Shown: piece by piece, positions 16,636 to 25,268 of the stretch
How the letters are laid out: each line of letters begins with the position of its first letter
Position numbering within the stretch: position 1 is the first letter of the stretch
Assembly (NCBI GenBank): GCA_964488675.1
Contig: CAZAWA010000001.1
Location: 26,537 to 90,536 of the forward strand
DNA length: 64,000 bases
DNA from: QZKY01 sp964488675
GTDB taxonomy: Bacteria > Pseudomonadota > Gammaproteobacteria > Burkholderiales > Burkholderiaceae_D
Reading direction: 5' to 3'
Translations under genes and position numbers: made by a program
The notes under the pieces: generated by a model
Seen by the model: the letters and a program-made list of their open reading frames with translations, nothing else
The model's database searches: none
Told to the model about the DNA's origin: nothing

Positions 16636-17285
16636 ACAGCAAGGCTACATCCACCATCCGGGTTCTGATTGCAGACGATCATGCCATTGTGCGTGAGGGC
16701 CTGAAACAAATTCTCGCCGATACGAAGGATATCGTTGTTGCGGCGGAGGCGAAGAACGGGAACGAAGCCATCAAACTCGCCCGCAACGGAGATTGCCAGG
16801 TAATGTTGCTGGATATTTCCATGCCAGATCGCAGCGGCATTGAGGTGCTGAAGCAAATCCGCAAGGAAGTCCCTCAACTGTCTGTGTTGATGCTCTCGAT
16901 GCACCGCGAGGATCTGTATGCGATTCGCTCTCTCAAGGCGGGCGCATCCGGTTACCTGAACAAGCAAAGTGCGCCCAACGAACTGGTCAACGCCATTCGC
17001 ATGGTCGCGGCTGGCATGAAGTACATCAGTTCGGAGATGGCGCAAGTGCTGGCAAGGCAGATTGGCGAAGACCTGGATGCACCGCTGCACGAAACTTTAT
17101 CGGACCGCGAATACCAGACACTGACGATGATCGCCTCCGGCAAATCGGTGAGCGATATTGCCGCCGAATTGTCGCTTTCGGTCAAAACTGTCAGCGAATA
17201 CCGGTCGCGACTGCTGGCAAAAATGAAGCTGAGAAACAGTGCTGAACTGACTCACTACGCAATCAAGCACCGCTTGGTGGAATAG
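16632..17285 (+). CDS. NarL/FixJ-family response regulator
   Basis: 217 residues. The receiver domain has the acidic pair Asp15-Asp16, the phosphoacceptor Asp61 (VMLLDISMPD), the Ser in LMLSMHRED and the Lys in YLNKQSAPNE. A LuxR-type helix-turn-helix follows (LSDREYQTLTMIASGKSVSDIA, then LSVKTVSEYRSRLL). The 4-bp overlap shows that it is the partner of the preceding kinase. Target genes are unknown; the neighbouring cyclase and flagellar genes are candidates. Confidence 0.94.
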   Translation: MNSKATSTIRVLIADDHAIVREGLKQILADTKDIVVAAEAKNGNEAIKLARNGDCQVMLLDISMPDRSGIEVLKQIRKEVPQLSVLMLSMHREDLYAIRSLKAGASGYLNKQSAPNELVNAIRMVAAGMKYISSEMAQVLARQIGEDLDAPLHETLSDREYQTLTMIASGKSVSDIAAELSLSVKTVSEYRSRLLAKMKLRNSAELTHYAIKHRLVE

Positions 17286-17413
17286 GTTCCGCTTTTTTTA
17301 GGTGGTGCCGTCTGACTTGTCGCAAAAATACAATGCGTTACCATCGCTTTTCAACCCGCCCTCCACACAATAGCTGATATATCCTTGTTCCCGTCTGACA
17401 AACTCGCAAAACA

Positions 17414-19027
17414 ATGAAAAAGTCTGAATCCCAACAAACGCAAAATCCGGCTCTGATCGCCAGGGAAGTATTTCGCCTGTTGGGGCAACGGCGCATCTCT
17501 CCCACGCCCGAGGCTTACCGAACTCTTTTTTTTGAAGTTGCCGGCATCACCGATCCGGAAAAAAGTGAGGGCAAGGACATCAAGGCATCCTCCGCGCCAG
17601 ATATCGACCCCGGCACACTGATGCTGCTTTCCGGCTTTGCACGCAAGATGTCCGGCGCGCCTGGCGATGCTGCTGACATCGGCTATCGCTTCCAGCGCGC
17701 GGTCAAATTGCAAGACTGGGACGAATATGCCAAGGGCTTGAGCCAGTTGTTTGACAAGTTCGTCCGCCCGGCGGCGAGCGCCCCGAAAAAGTCCGTCTCG
17801 CTGGTTGACATGCCAACCGAAAGCGAACAGCTGCACTATCTTCGCGACTTGCTGGTGCGAACCCTGACATTTACTGTCGCCGCGCTGTTGCAGGATGTGC
17901 CAGATCTGGTATCCGAAACGGAGGAACTTGGCACGCTGCTCAAGACTGCCCAGACAGGCGAGGATTTCGAGAAGGCCGGTTCGCGGCTCAAGCGCCTGTC
18001 CTACAAAATCGAAATGAAAACCGGCAATACCGCCGAGCAGCAGGAACTTCTGCTGCGCCTGTTCAACCTGCTGCTCGACAATGTCGGCGAACTGCTGGAA
18101 GACGACAGCTGGCTGCGCGGGCAAATCACCATCATCCAGAACCTCGTGTCCGGGCCGCTGAACCACCGCATGCTGGAAGACGCCGAGTCCAGCCTCAAGG
18201 AAGTGATTTACAAGCAGGGCATGCTCAAACACAGCCTGACGGAAGCGAAGGATACGCTGAAAAACATGATGATCACCTTCATTGATCGCATGACTGATCT
18301 GGCCGCCAGCACCGGGCAGTATCACCAGAAAATGGAAGTGTATTCGCAAAAAATCAGCAAGGCGCAGCACATCGGCGAACTCAACAGCGTCATGAGCGAA
18401 GTCCTGCGCGACACCAGACAAATCCAGGAGGAGGCGCGCAGTTCGCGCGACCAGATGCTGGCTGCGCGCAAGGAAGCCGAAGAAGCCGAGGAGCGCGTCC
18501 ACGAACTGGAGCAAAAACTGGAGCACATGAGTGAACTGGTGCGCGAGGACGAACTCACCGGAAGCCTTAACCGGCGCGGCCTGGACGATGTTTATGAGCG
18601 CGAGGCAGCCCGTTCAGATCGCCGTGGCACCCCCCTGTGCCTTGCCTTGCTTGACCTCGACGATTTCAAGTCATTAAACGACACCTACGGCCATTTTGCA
18701 GGTGACGAAGCACTCATTCACCTCGTGCGCGTGGTGAAAGACACGCTGCGCCCGACTGATGTCATCGCCCGTTTCGGCGGCGAAGAGTTTTTGATTCTGC
18801 TGCCTGACACACGCATCGAGGATGGCACGCAAACCCTGATGCGGGTACAACGCGCGCTGACCAGGCACTTTTTCCTGTACAGGAACGAGCAAATTCTGAT
18901 TACCTTCAGTGCCGGCGTGGCGCAGCGGCACCCGAATGAGGAACAGGACGCCGTCACCAACCGCGCCGATGCCGCCATGTACCGCGCCAAGAAAGCCGGG
19001 AAGAACCGGGTGTTCGCAGCAGAATAA
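17414..19027 (+). CDS. diguanylate cyclase (GGDEF) with long N-terminal helical region
   Basis: 537 residues. The first ~350 residues are soluble and helix-rich, ending in a coiled coil (ARKEAEEAEERVHELEQKLEHM). The GGDEF domain follows, with the active site RFGGEEFLILLPDT near residue 455. An RxxD inhibitory I-site (RPTD) stands five residues ahead of GGEEF, so product inhibition by c-di-GMP is expected. It presumably makes c-di-GMP, which would act on YcgR encoded downstream (inference from proximity). Confidence 0.93.
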   Translation: MKKSESQQTQNPALIAREVFRLLGQRRISPTPEAYRTLFFEVAGITDPEKSEGKDIKASSAPDIDPGTLMLLSGFARKMSGAPGDAADIGYRFQRAVKLQDWDEYAKGLSQLFDKFVRPAASAPKKSVSLVDMPTESEQLHYLRDLLVRTLTFTVAALLQDVPDLVSETEELGTLLKTAQTGEDFEKAGSRLKRLSYKIEMKTGNTAEQQELLLRLFNLLLDNVGELLEDDSWLRGQITIIQNLVSGPLNHRMLEDAESSLKEVIYKQGMLKHSLTEAKDTLKNMMITFIDRMTDLAASTGQYHQKMEVYSQKISKAQHIGELNSVMSEVLRDTRQIQEEARSSRDQMLAARKEAEEAEERVHELEQKLEHMSELVREDELTGSLNRRGLDDVYEREAARSDRRGTPLCLALLDLDDFKSLNDTYGHFAGDEALIHLVRVVKDTLRPTDVIARFGGEEFLILLPDTRIEDGTQTLMRVQRALTRHFFLYRNEQILITFSAGVAQRHPNEEQDAVTNRADAAMYRAKKAGKNRVFAAE

Positions 19028-19133
19028 TCACCGGAACCGGTGCATTTTGGTGGGCGTCAACCACGCAACCGAACCGATTTGCACCTTATCAAAAAGTTGC
19101 TTTTCATGCACGCGACCGTATTCCCCGCCTGCC

Positions 19134-19153
19134 TTAAGGAAGCACTGATTTAA
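19134..19153 (+). repeat. dispersed repeat arm (TTAAGGAAGCACTGATTTAA)
   Basis: Differs at 2 of 20 positions from the minus-strand copy at 8535-8558 and resembles the arms of the inverted repeat at 63890-63944. A small hairpin (AACTC and GAGTT) follows. Confidence 0.7.
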
Positions 19154-19343
19154 CTCAATCGAGTTCAAACCGATTGGGCACCCTGCGCAAGCAACCATGA
19201 CGGAAAGGCAATCTGGCCATGCACCCCAAAATGTCCAAAACCTGAGAATTATTTTCCATGCGCCGCCAGAAATGCTCTAACTATTTGATTTTAAATGACT
19301 TTTTATGAGGCCGTCAGTCGCAAAATTGTTTTCTCGTTATGCC

Positions 19344-19370
19344 TAAAGTTTTCCCGATTACTGCCGAATA
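19344..19370 (+). promoter_or_regulatory. sigma-28 (FliA) promoter of fliC
   Basis: TAAAGTTT, 11 bases, then GCCGAATA. This agrees closely with the flagellar sigma-28 consensus (TAAAGTTT-N11-GCCGATAA) and lies about 180 bp ahead of the flagellin start. Confidence 0.88.
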
Positions 19371-19549
19371 GATAAGCATGCAGCGAATGAGGAAACAAGG
19401 TCCATGAGACAGCAAAATATTGCCCCGATTAAACTTTCCTTCAGCTTGTCCGATAAAGCAATCAACAGCGGTCAGCTTGCGTGAAAAGCAAACCAATGTT
19501 TAGGGCGCCAGCCTGAAATAATCGAACAAAGAAATCAAGGAGAATCATT

Positions 19550-20353
19550 ATGCCTTCAGTAATCAATACCAACATCGCGTCCCTCAACTCGCAGACCGCT
19601 CTGACCAAATCGCAAAACTATTTACAAACAGCGATGGAGCGCCTGTCTTCAGGTTTGCGCATCAACAGTTCCAAAGACGATGCCGCTGGCTTGTCGATTG
19701 CGACCAAGATGAGTACCCAGATCCGCGGCATGAATGTTGCCACCCGCAATTCCAACGATGGTGTTTCGCTGGCACAAACCGCAGACAGCGCCCTGGCGAC
19801 GGCTGTGGATGCTTTGCTCCGCATGCGCGATTTGGCCGTCCAGTCTATCAACGGCTCAAATAGCACTAACGACCGCACAAATCTTGATACGGAGTATCAG
19901 GCCCTGTCTGCTGAAATTACCCGCATCGCCTCTGCAACCAAATTCAACGGCCTTGCGATTCTCGATGCAGATGCTGGCACCATCGCCTTCCAGGTTGGGG
20001 CCAATGTCGGTGACACGCTGGATGTAACGACCGCCGCTCTGGTGACAGTTGCTGGTGATATAACTTCGGTAACCAATTCCGAAACAGCAATCGGTGCCAT
20101 TGATACCGCGCTTGATACCATCAACGGACAGCGCGCGCAGTTGGGCGCCGTGCAGAACCGTCTTGGTTATGCCATCGACAACCTGCAAACTGGAGCAACC
20201 AACCAGTCGGCGGCAAGAAGCCGAATCCTGGATACCGACTTTGCAGCGGAAACAGCCGCACTTACCCGCGGACAGATTCTGCAGCAAGCTGGCACGGCGA
20301 TGTTGGCGCAGGCGAACACTCTGCCCAATACCGTTTTGACCCTGCTGAAGTAA
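19550..20353 (+). CDS. fliC: flagellin
   Basis: 267 residues. The conserved N-terminal D0/D1 region (INTNIASLNSQTAL, then ERLSSGLRINSSKDDAAGLSIA) and the C-terminal D1/D0 region (YAIDNLQTGATNQSAARSRILDTDFAAETAALTRGQILQQAGTAML) are joined by a very short middle, so the exposed D2/D3 domains are essentially absent. AAGGAG precedes the ATG. It is exported by the flagellar secretion system with help from FliS, encoded downstream. Confidence 0.96.
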   Translation: MPSVINTNIASLNSQTALTKSQNYLQTAMERLSSGLRINSSKDDAAGLSIATKMSTQIRGMNVATRNSNDGVSLAQTADSALATAVDALLRMRDLAVQSINGSNSTNDRTNLDTEYQALSAEITRIASATKFNGLAILDADAGTIAFQVGANVGDTLDVTTAALVTVAGDITSVTNSETAIGAIDTALDTINGQRAQLGAVQNRLGYAIDNLQTGATNQSAARSRILDTDFAAETAALTRGQILQQAGTAMLAQANTLPNTVLTLLK

Positions 20354-20384
20354 GTAACACAGAAGGTGTGATGTAAAAAAGACT

Positions 20385-20410
20385 CCCCTCCCGGATTCGT
20401 TCGGGTGGGG
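20385..20410 (+). terminator. GC-rich hairpin between fliC and flaG
   Basis: CCCC-T-CCCG (20385-20393) pairs with CGGG-T-GGGG (20402-20410) with one internal mismatch and an 8-base loop. It lacks a T tail, so it may be a partial terminator or an mRNA stabiliser that raises fliC transcript over downstream genes. Confidence 0.55.
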
Positions 20411-20432
20411 AATCGACAATGGAGAAAACATC

Positions 20433-20807
20433 ATGGAACTCGGCCCTATCGGCAATGTTGCTGCCACAAAAGTGCAACGAAATGTTGACAGCGTGCAGAA
20501 TAATGCCGCTCCTGTCAGCGCGCCTCCCAAGCAGACAATGGTGCAAACAGTGAATGCTGTCCAGCAGACGGCTGCGGCCCCTTCGATGGAACAGGTAAAG
20601 CAGGCGGTTGACGAAATCAACAAATCCATGCAGGCGCTATCTCGTGGCCTGGTGTTTTCTGTTGATGAGGAGAGCCACAGAACTATAGTGAAGATCGTCG
20701 ATCAGCAAACCGATGAAATTGTCCGCCAGATTCCATCTGAAGAAGCCTTGGCAATCGCGAAATCGCTTGATCAGGTCGTCGGCAAGTTGATTCAGCAAAA
20801 AGCCTGA
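20433..20807 (+). CDS. flaG: FlaG family protein
   Basis: 124 residues. The conserved C-terminal FlaG domain is clear: AVDEINKSMQALSRGLVFSVDEES followed by IVKIVDQQTDEIVRQIPSEEALAIA. The N-terminal half is low-complexity. FlaG proteins influence filament length in polar flagellates. It sits between fliC and fliD, the usual order. Confidence 0.92.
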   Translation: MELGPIGNVAATKVQRNVDSVQNNAAPVSAPPKQTMVQTVNAVQQTAAAPSMEQVKQAVDEINKSMQALSRGLVFSVDEESHRTIVKIVDQQTDEIVRQIPSEEALAIAKSLDQVVGKLIQQKA

Positions 20808-20936
20808 CTCATCGCCAACATTGCCATTTGCATCTGGATACATCGAAAACTGAACGGTAAAACCCCTTCTAAAGAACAGTTTGCTCAAGCTGTTAGGCAG
20901 ATATATTGAACTGGTTGTTGAGTGCAGGAGGCTTTA

Positions 20937-22937
20937 GTGGCAACGATTACATCAACGGGCATCGGTTCCGGTCTGGATGTTGAAGCGATCATTACCAAGT
21001 TAATGGCCGTTGAGCAAAGGCCGCTGACGGCGCTACAAACGAAAGAAGCGAGCTATCAATCAAAATTAACCGCTTACGGCAGTTTGAAAAGTGCGATGTC
21101 GCAATTTCAGACTGCGATAAGCGGATTGTCCAGCGCCAGCGTATTCCAGGCTGCGAGTGCAACCATCGCCGATACGACAATTGCGTCGGCAACTGCCAAC
21201 ACTTCTGCCGCGCCAGGCGCCTATTCTCTTGAAGTCAGTAAATTGGCGCAGGCGCAAAAATTGGTCGCCAATGGGCTGGTTAGTGACAACACCAGTGTCG
21301 GCAATGGCGTCATAAGCATTGACTTCGGTACAATTTCCGGCGGATCCTTCAATAGCACGACTGGTCAATACACCGGAGCGAGCTTTACTTCAGCCGGTTC
21401 GTCCGTAAAAACTGTCACGATTGACAGCTCGAACAATTCCCTGTCCGGGATTCGCGATGCAATCAACAATGCCAACATTGGCATTGCCGCGTCCATCATC
21501 AACGACGGTAGCGGCACGCCCTACCGCCTGGCGCTTTCCGTCAATAATTCCGGCAGCGCAAATAGCATGAAAATTTCTGTTTCTGGCGACGCAGCCCTGT
21601 CGTCCCTATTGGGTAACGACCCCGCAGGCGTCCAGAATCTGGCGGAAACAACGGCCGCTCAAAATGCAGCTCTCAAAGTTAATGGGATTTCCATTAGCAA
21701 AAGCAGCAACAGCGTCAGCGATGTCATTTCCGGCGTCACGCTGAATCTGTTAAAGACCACCGCCAGCGCCACCAGCATCGCCATCGCCCGCGACACATCT
21801 TCAGTAACCACCGCCGTTAACAATTTTGTTTCAGCTTACAACACCATCAGCAAGACTTTGAAAAATGCGATGGCTTATGATGCCTCCACAAAAACTGCTG
21901 CGGAACTGAATGGCGAAGCCAGCGTGCGCTCTATCCAGTCGCAAATCAGGAGCGTGCTCAGAACGCCTGTGTCCGGTGACGCAGGCGGTTATTCAATGCT
22001 GTCGGATGTTGGCCTGACCATGCAGAAGGACGGAACACTGTCCGTCAACAGCGCCAAACTGGCAACTGCACTGAGTACCCATTTTGGTGATTTTGCAGCG
22101 CTTTTCGCAACCGCTGGCAAAACAAGCGACAGCCTAGTTACCTACACCGGCGCCTCCAGCAAAACACAGGCTGGAACATATGCAGTGACCATCTCGCAAA
22201 TGGCTACCCAAGGGGCTGTTACCGGATCGGGCGCCGCAGGATTGAACATAACGACAGGTCTCAACGATACGATCAATGTGCAGCTTGACGGCACAACGGC
22301 AACGGTTACTTTGGCGCAAGGCAACTACACTGCGACTTCTCTGGCGGCTGAAATACAATCTAAGGTTAACAGCGCCTCTGTTTTTTCAAATCTGGGATCA
22401 GCCGTCAGGGTTACTGAATCCTCCGGCATCCTGACGATCACCTCAAATCTCTACGGCTCCTCATCAAAAGTCAGCATCACTGGCGGTAATGCCAAAGTCT
22501 ATTTGCAATTGGGGCTTGGCATTTCGGGGCTGAATGTGGCTGGCACCATTAACGGCGTCGCGGCAACCGGCTCCGGACAAACGCTTTCTGGCGCCAACGG
22601 AGACGACTCGGAAGGCCTCAGGCTGACAATCACCGGGGGCGGTCTTGGTTCACGAGGATCTGTCAGTTATTCCCAAGGATTTGCCTATCGTTTAAACGAG
22701 TTAACGGGGATCCTGCTCGGCGAAGACGGCCCCATCAGTTCACGCACCGAAGGTCTCACGGCCATCATCAAGAGGCTGGAGAATGAGCAAACGCGAATGG
22801 GCACCCGGATGACGGCTATTGAAAAACAATATCGCACCCAATTCACGGCGCTGGATGTCCTTATAAGCAACCTTAACACCACCAGTACATTTTTGACGCA
22901 GCAACTCGAGGCGCTCTCTAATTCGACCAAAAGCTAA
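20937..22937 (+). CDS. fliD: flagellar filament cap protein FliD
   Basis: About 666 residues. The N terminus ATITSTGIGSGLDVEAIITKLMAVE is the FliD D0 signature, and the C terminus ends in a heptad-rich helix (RMTAIEKQYRTQFTALDVLISNLN). The middle contains repeated beta-rich Thr/Ser/Ala segments, making it longer than the usual 450-480 residue cap protein. I place the start at a GTG (20937-20939) because AGGAG precedes it at good spacing; a GTG at 20922 would leave no such site. Confidence 0.94.
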   Translation: MATITSTGIGSGLDVEAIITKLMAVEQRPLTALQTKEASYQSKLTAYGSLKSAMSQFQTAISGLSSASVFQAASATIADTTIASATANTSAAPGAYSLEVSKLAQAQKLVANGLVSDNTSVGNGVISIDFGTISGGSFNSTTGQYTGASFTSAGSSVKTVTIDSSNNSLSGIRDAINNANIGIAASIINDGSGTPYRLALSVNNSGSANSMKISVSGDAALSSLLGNDPAGVQNLAETTAAQNAALKVNGISISKSSNSVSDVISGVTLNLLKTTASATSIAIARDTSSVTTAVNNFVSAYNTISKTLKNAMAYDASTKTAAELNGEASVRSIQSQIRSVLRTPVSGDAGGYSMLSDVGLTMQKDGTLSVNSAKLATALSTHFGDFAALFATAGKTSDSLVTYTGASSKTQAGTYAVTISQMATQGAVTGSGAAGLNITTGLNDTINVQLDGTTATVTLAQGNYTATSLAAEIQSKVNSASVFSNLGSAVRVTESSGILTITSNLYGSSSKVSITGGNAKVYLQLGLGISGLNVAGTINGVAATGSGQTLSGANGDDSEGLRLTITGGGLGSRGSVSYSQGFAYRLNELTGILLGEDGPISSRTEGLTAIIKRLENEQTRMGTRMTAIEKQYRTQFTALDVLISNLNTTSTFLTQQLEALSNSTKS

Positions 22938-22956
22938 CCAAAAGAGGTAAAAACCC

Positions 22957-23439
22957 ATGTTCGGATCAGCTCCATACGGCGCGAGCGCCTATAGCAAAGT
23001 CGGGCTCGAGACTGACATTGCGTCTGCCAGCCCCCACAAGCTCATCATTTTGCTGTTTGAGGGCGCGACAGTCGCTGTGTCCAACGCACTGCAAAACATG
23101 AAATCAGGAAATGTCGCGGAAAAAGGCAAGTTCATTTCGAAATCCATCCTCATCATTGAGAGCGGACTTCGTAGCAGTCTGGACAAAGAGGCCGGTGGTG
23201 AAATTGCCAGCAATCTTGACTCGCTTTATGACTACATGAGCAAACGACTACTCCAAGCCAACCTGAACAACCAACCAGAATTACTTGAGGAAGTTCAAAG
23301 TCTGCTGCTTGAGTTAAAAGGCGCATGGGAGGCCATTGCCGATAAATCCAATTCTTCACCAAAAACCTCTTCGTTCCCGCAGTCAGCGCTTGTCATTGAT
23401 CCCTTGGCGCCGCGCATGTCCAGTTTGGTAAAGGCTTAA
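22957..23439 (+). CDS. fliS: flagellin export chaperone FliS
   Basis: 160 residues. ASPHKLIILLFEGATVAVSNALQNM and GLRSSLDKEAGGEIASNLDSLYDYMSKRLLQANLNNQ are family motifs. It binds the C-terminal helix of flagellin in the cytoplasm. The C-terminal tail after about residue 125 (SSPKTSSFPQSALVIDPLAPR) is longer than in enteric FliS. Confidence 0.95.
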   Translation: MFGSAPYGASAYSKVGLETDIASASPHKLIILLFEGATVAVSNALQNMKSGNVAEKGKFISKSILIIESGLRSSLDKEAGGEIASNLDSLYDYMSKRLLQANLNNQPELLEEVQSLLLELKGAWEAIADKSNSSPKTSSFPQSALVIDPLAPRMSSLVKA

Positions 23440-23445
23440 TCGTTC

Positions 23446-23781
23446 ATGGATAATCAGACAATCCTCTCAATTTATGAAGAAGTATCTGTCATCACGGAGC
23501 AGATGTTGCTGGCTGCACAAAACAATGACTGGGATTCGTTAATAGCGCTAGAAATGCGTTGCGCAAGCCATATCAATGTTCTCGAAAGAGATGATCAGCG
23601 CATTCCACCCTCTGATGCAATCCGCGAGAAAAAAATCAGTCTCATCAAAAAAATCCTGGCGGATGATCATGAAATTCGCGCCCTCACAGAGCCGAGACTG
23701 GCGCAGCTTTCTGCGTTGATTTCAAACGCACATACGGCACGCACTTTACAAGATACATACCGCCCAAATAGCACCAGCTAA
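23446..23781 (+). CDS. fliT: FliT-like flagellar chaperone
   Basis: 111 residues, mostly helical, starting MDNQTILSIYEEVSVITEQMLLAAQNNDWDSLIALE, the pattern of FliT-type proteins that bind FliD and the export ATPase. Sequence conservation in this family is low; the assignment rests largely on size, helix pattern and position directly after fliS. Confidence 0.75.
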   Translation: MDNQTILSIYEEVSVITEQMLLAAQNNDWDSLIALEMRCASHINVLERDDQRIPPSDAIREKKISLIKKILADDHEIRALTEPRLAQLSALISNAHTARTLQDTYRPNSTS

Positions 23782-23786
23782 TCGTC

Positions 23787-24968
23787 ATGTTAAGGACCGA
23801 TGTTACCGGCACCCGGCCCGTCGTCCAGACTGACGCTACCACTACAATTACATCAGTCACAAGTGCCAGTCAGGAAGCGCTTAACCGACTGACACTGATT
23901 TCAGTCGGCAAGCAGTTTCAGGCGCAAATCATGTCGCGCCTCAACGACGGCACATTTCTGGTTCGTATCGCCGACACGACCGCTCGCATGGCATTACCTG
24001 ACACGGCCAAAGCGGGTGACACCATCATGCTCACTTTGCTATCACCAAGCCCACGCCCAACTTTCATTCTGGGAGAACGGGCAGGCGCATCGGAGCAACC
24101 TGTCGCCAACCTCCTTCAAGATACAACATCAACCTCACAGGTCGGAAAAACTGTAGTGGTCACAGATAGACCTCAGCTATCCGTTCCTCCAGAGCTGATT
24201 CCAAGTAGCACAACCGCATCATTCAGTCCTGCTGGCCGCTTGGTAGACAACCTGTTGCACGCGGTTCAGCTCAATGGTGCTCCAACGAAAATTCTCGGCC
24301 AGACACCTGTCGTCGCTTCACCCAATGTAGAGACGGCCACTCTGGCAAAATCACTGCACAACGCTCTCGAATTCAGCGGCGTGTTTTATGAATCGCATCT
24401 CGCGCAGTGGGCAAACGGCAACCGGAAAATCGAGAATCTGATGCGAGAACCACAAGCGCATGCAGGCGGCACCGCCAACTCCTCCGCTGCCACGATCGGT
24501 TCAAGAGGCGAGACCTCCCTCATAGACATGATGCGTGCACTTGAAACCGCACAACAAACACAGATGGGTGCTGCCGAGAACCAACTGCAAACGGCCGCGT
24601 TAAACAACGAGACCGCCCGCCTAATCGGACTGCAACTGGGTGTACTTGAACAGCGACGCATCACATGGCAGGGAGAGCTCTGGCCAGGACAAAAGTTCGA
24701 ATGGGAAGTGTCCGAAGAAACCCCCCGTCATGAATCGTCTGAGCAGGTACAGTCGTGGCGCAGCACCGTTCGTTTTGAAATGCCAACGCTTGGCGCTATC
24801 TCCGCATCCATACACCTGACCAACGGCCATCTCCAGATGCATATCGGTACATCTCGCGAGGACGCAGCGTCAATCTTGCGTGCGCATGGCAATAAATTGG
24901 CCTCGGCTCTTGAAGCTGCTGGCTCACCGCTTGATTTGCTGACGGTAAAACGACATGAATCCGCCTAA
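23787..24968 (+). CDS. FliK-like hook-length control domain protein
   Basis: 393 residues. The N-terminal two thirds is Thr/Ser/Ala-rich and poorly structured. The C-terminal part (about residues 290-390: WQGELWPGQKFEWEVSEE, FEMPTLGAISASIHLTNGHLQMHI, ILRAHGNKLASALEAAG) has the beta-alpha pattern of the FliK C-terminal domain. A separate typical fliK lies at 31759-33000, so this is a second, diverged member. It overlaps the next gene, a FlhB-tail homologue, by 14 bp. Confidence 0.72.
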   Translation: MLRTDVTGTRPVVQTDATTTITSVTSASQEALNRLTLISVGKQFQAQIMSRLNDGTFLVRIADTTARMALPDTAKAGDTIMLTLLSPSPRPTFILGERAGASEQPVANLLQDTTSTSQVGKTVVVTDRPQLSVPPELIPSSTTASFSPAGRLVDNLLHAVQLNGAPTKILGQTPVVASPNVETATLAKSLHNALEFSGVFYESHLAQWANGNRKIENLMREPQAHAGGTANSSAATIGSRGETSLIDMMRALETAQQTQMGAAENQLQTAALNNETARLIGLQLGVLEQRRITWQGELWPGQKFEWEVSEETPRHESSEQVQSWRSTVRFEMPTLGAISASIHLTNGHLQMHIGTSREDAASILRAHGNKLASALEAAGSPLDLLTVKRHESA

Positions 24969-25239
24969 TACACCGATTAACGCAGTAGCGCTTGCATACC
25001 GCAGCGGCGACGCCGCACCAAAGGTTGTGGCAAAGGGGCGAGGTCTTATTGCAGAAGAAATCATCGCCCGCGCCAAGGAGCATGGCGTGTTCGTCCATGA
25101 GTCAAAAGAGTTGGTTGCACTATTGATGCAAGTAGAGCTGGATGGAAATATTCCACCCGCCTTGTATCGCGCAGTAGCAGAATTACTGGCTTGGATATAT
25201 CATATTGAAAATGCTAAATCGCTGGTTGGCAGAACCTAG
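24955..25239 (+). CDS. FlhB C-terminal-domain homologue (FhlB type)
   Basis: 94 residues matching only the cytoplasmic tail of FlhB, starting just after where the autocleavage motif would be: NAVALAYRSGDAAPKVVAKGRG, then EEIIARAKEHGVFVHESKELVALL and IPPALYRAVAELLAWIY. It has no membrane segments. In other bacteria such proteins can stand in for the cleaved FlhB tail in substrate switching. Coupled to the FliK-like gene before it. Confidence 0.88.
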   Translation: MNPPNTPINAVALAYRSGDAAPKVVAKGRGLIAEEIIARAKEHGVFVHESKELVALLMQVELDGNIPPALYRAVAELLAWIYHIENAKSLVGRT

Positions 25240-25268
25240 CCAAGAGCAAACTCTAACACTAAACGCCC

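Larger units (their letters stand above)
19028..19549. other. fliC leader region
   Basis: A 520-bp gap. It holds a short palindrome CACCGGAACCGGTG right after the cyclase stop (19029-19042), a dispersed repeat arm (19134-19153), a FliA-type promoter (19344-19370), and AAGGAG before fliC. The remaining sequence is A/T-rich and carries no supported gene. Confidence 0.7.

Noticed and set aside
17351..18526. Minus-strand open frame of 391 codons opposite the diguanylate cyclase
   Set aside because: A complete overlap with a gene of clear GGDEF identity; it shows only phenylalanine/leucine-rich shadow composition.
20872..20900. TAAAGAAC-N11-GCTGTTAG as a sigma-28 promoter for fliD
   Set aside because: The -10 box is too far from GCCGATAA, and fliD can be read from the fliC promoter.
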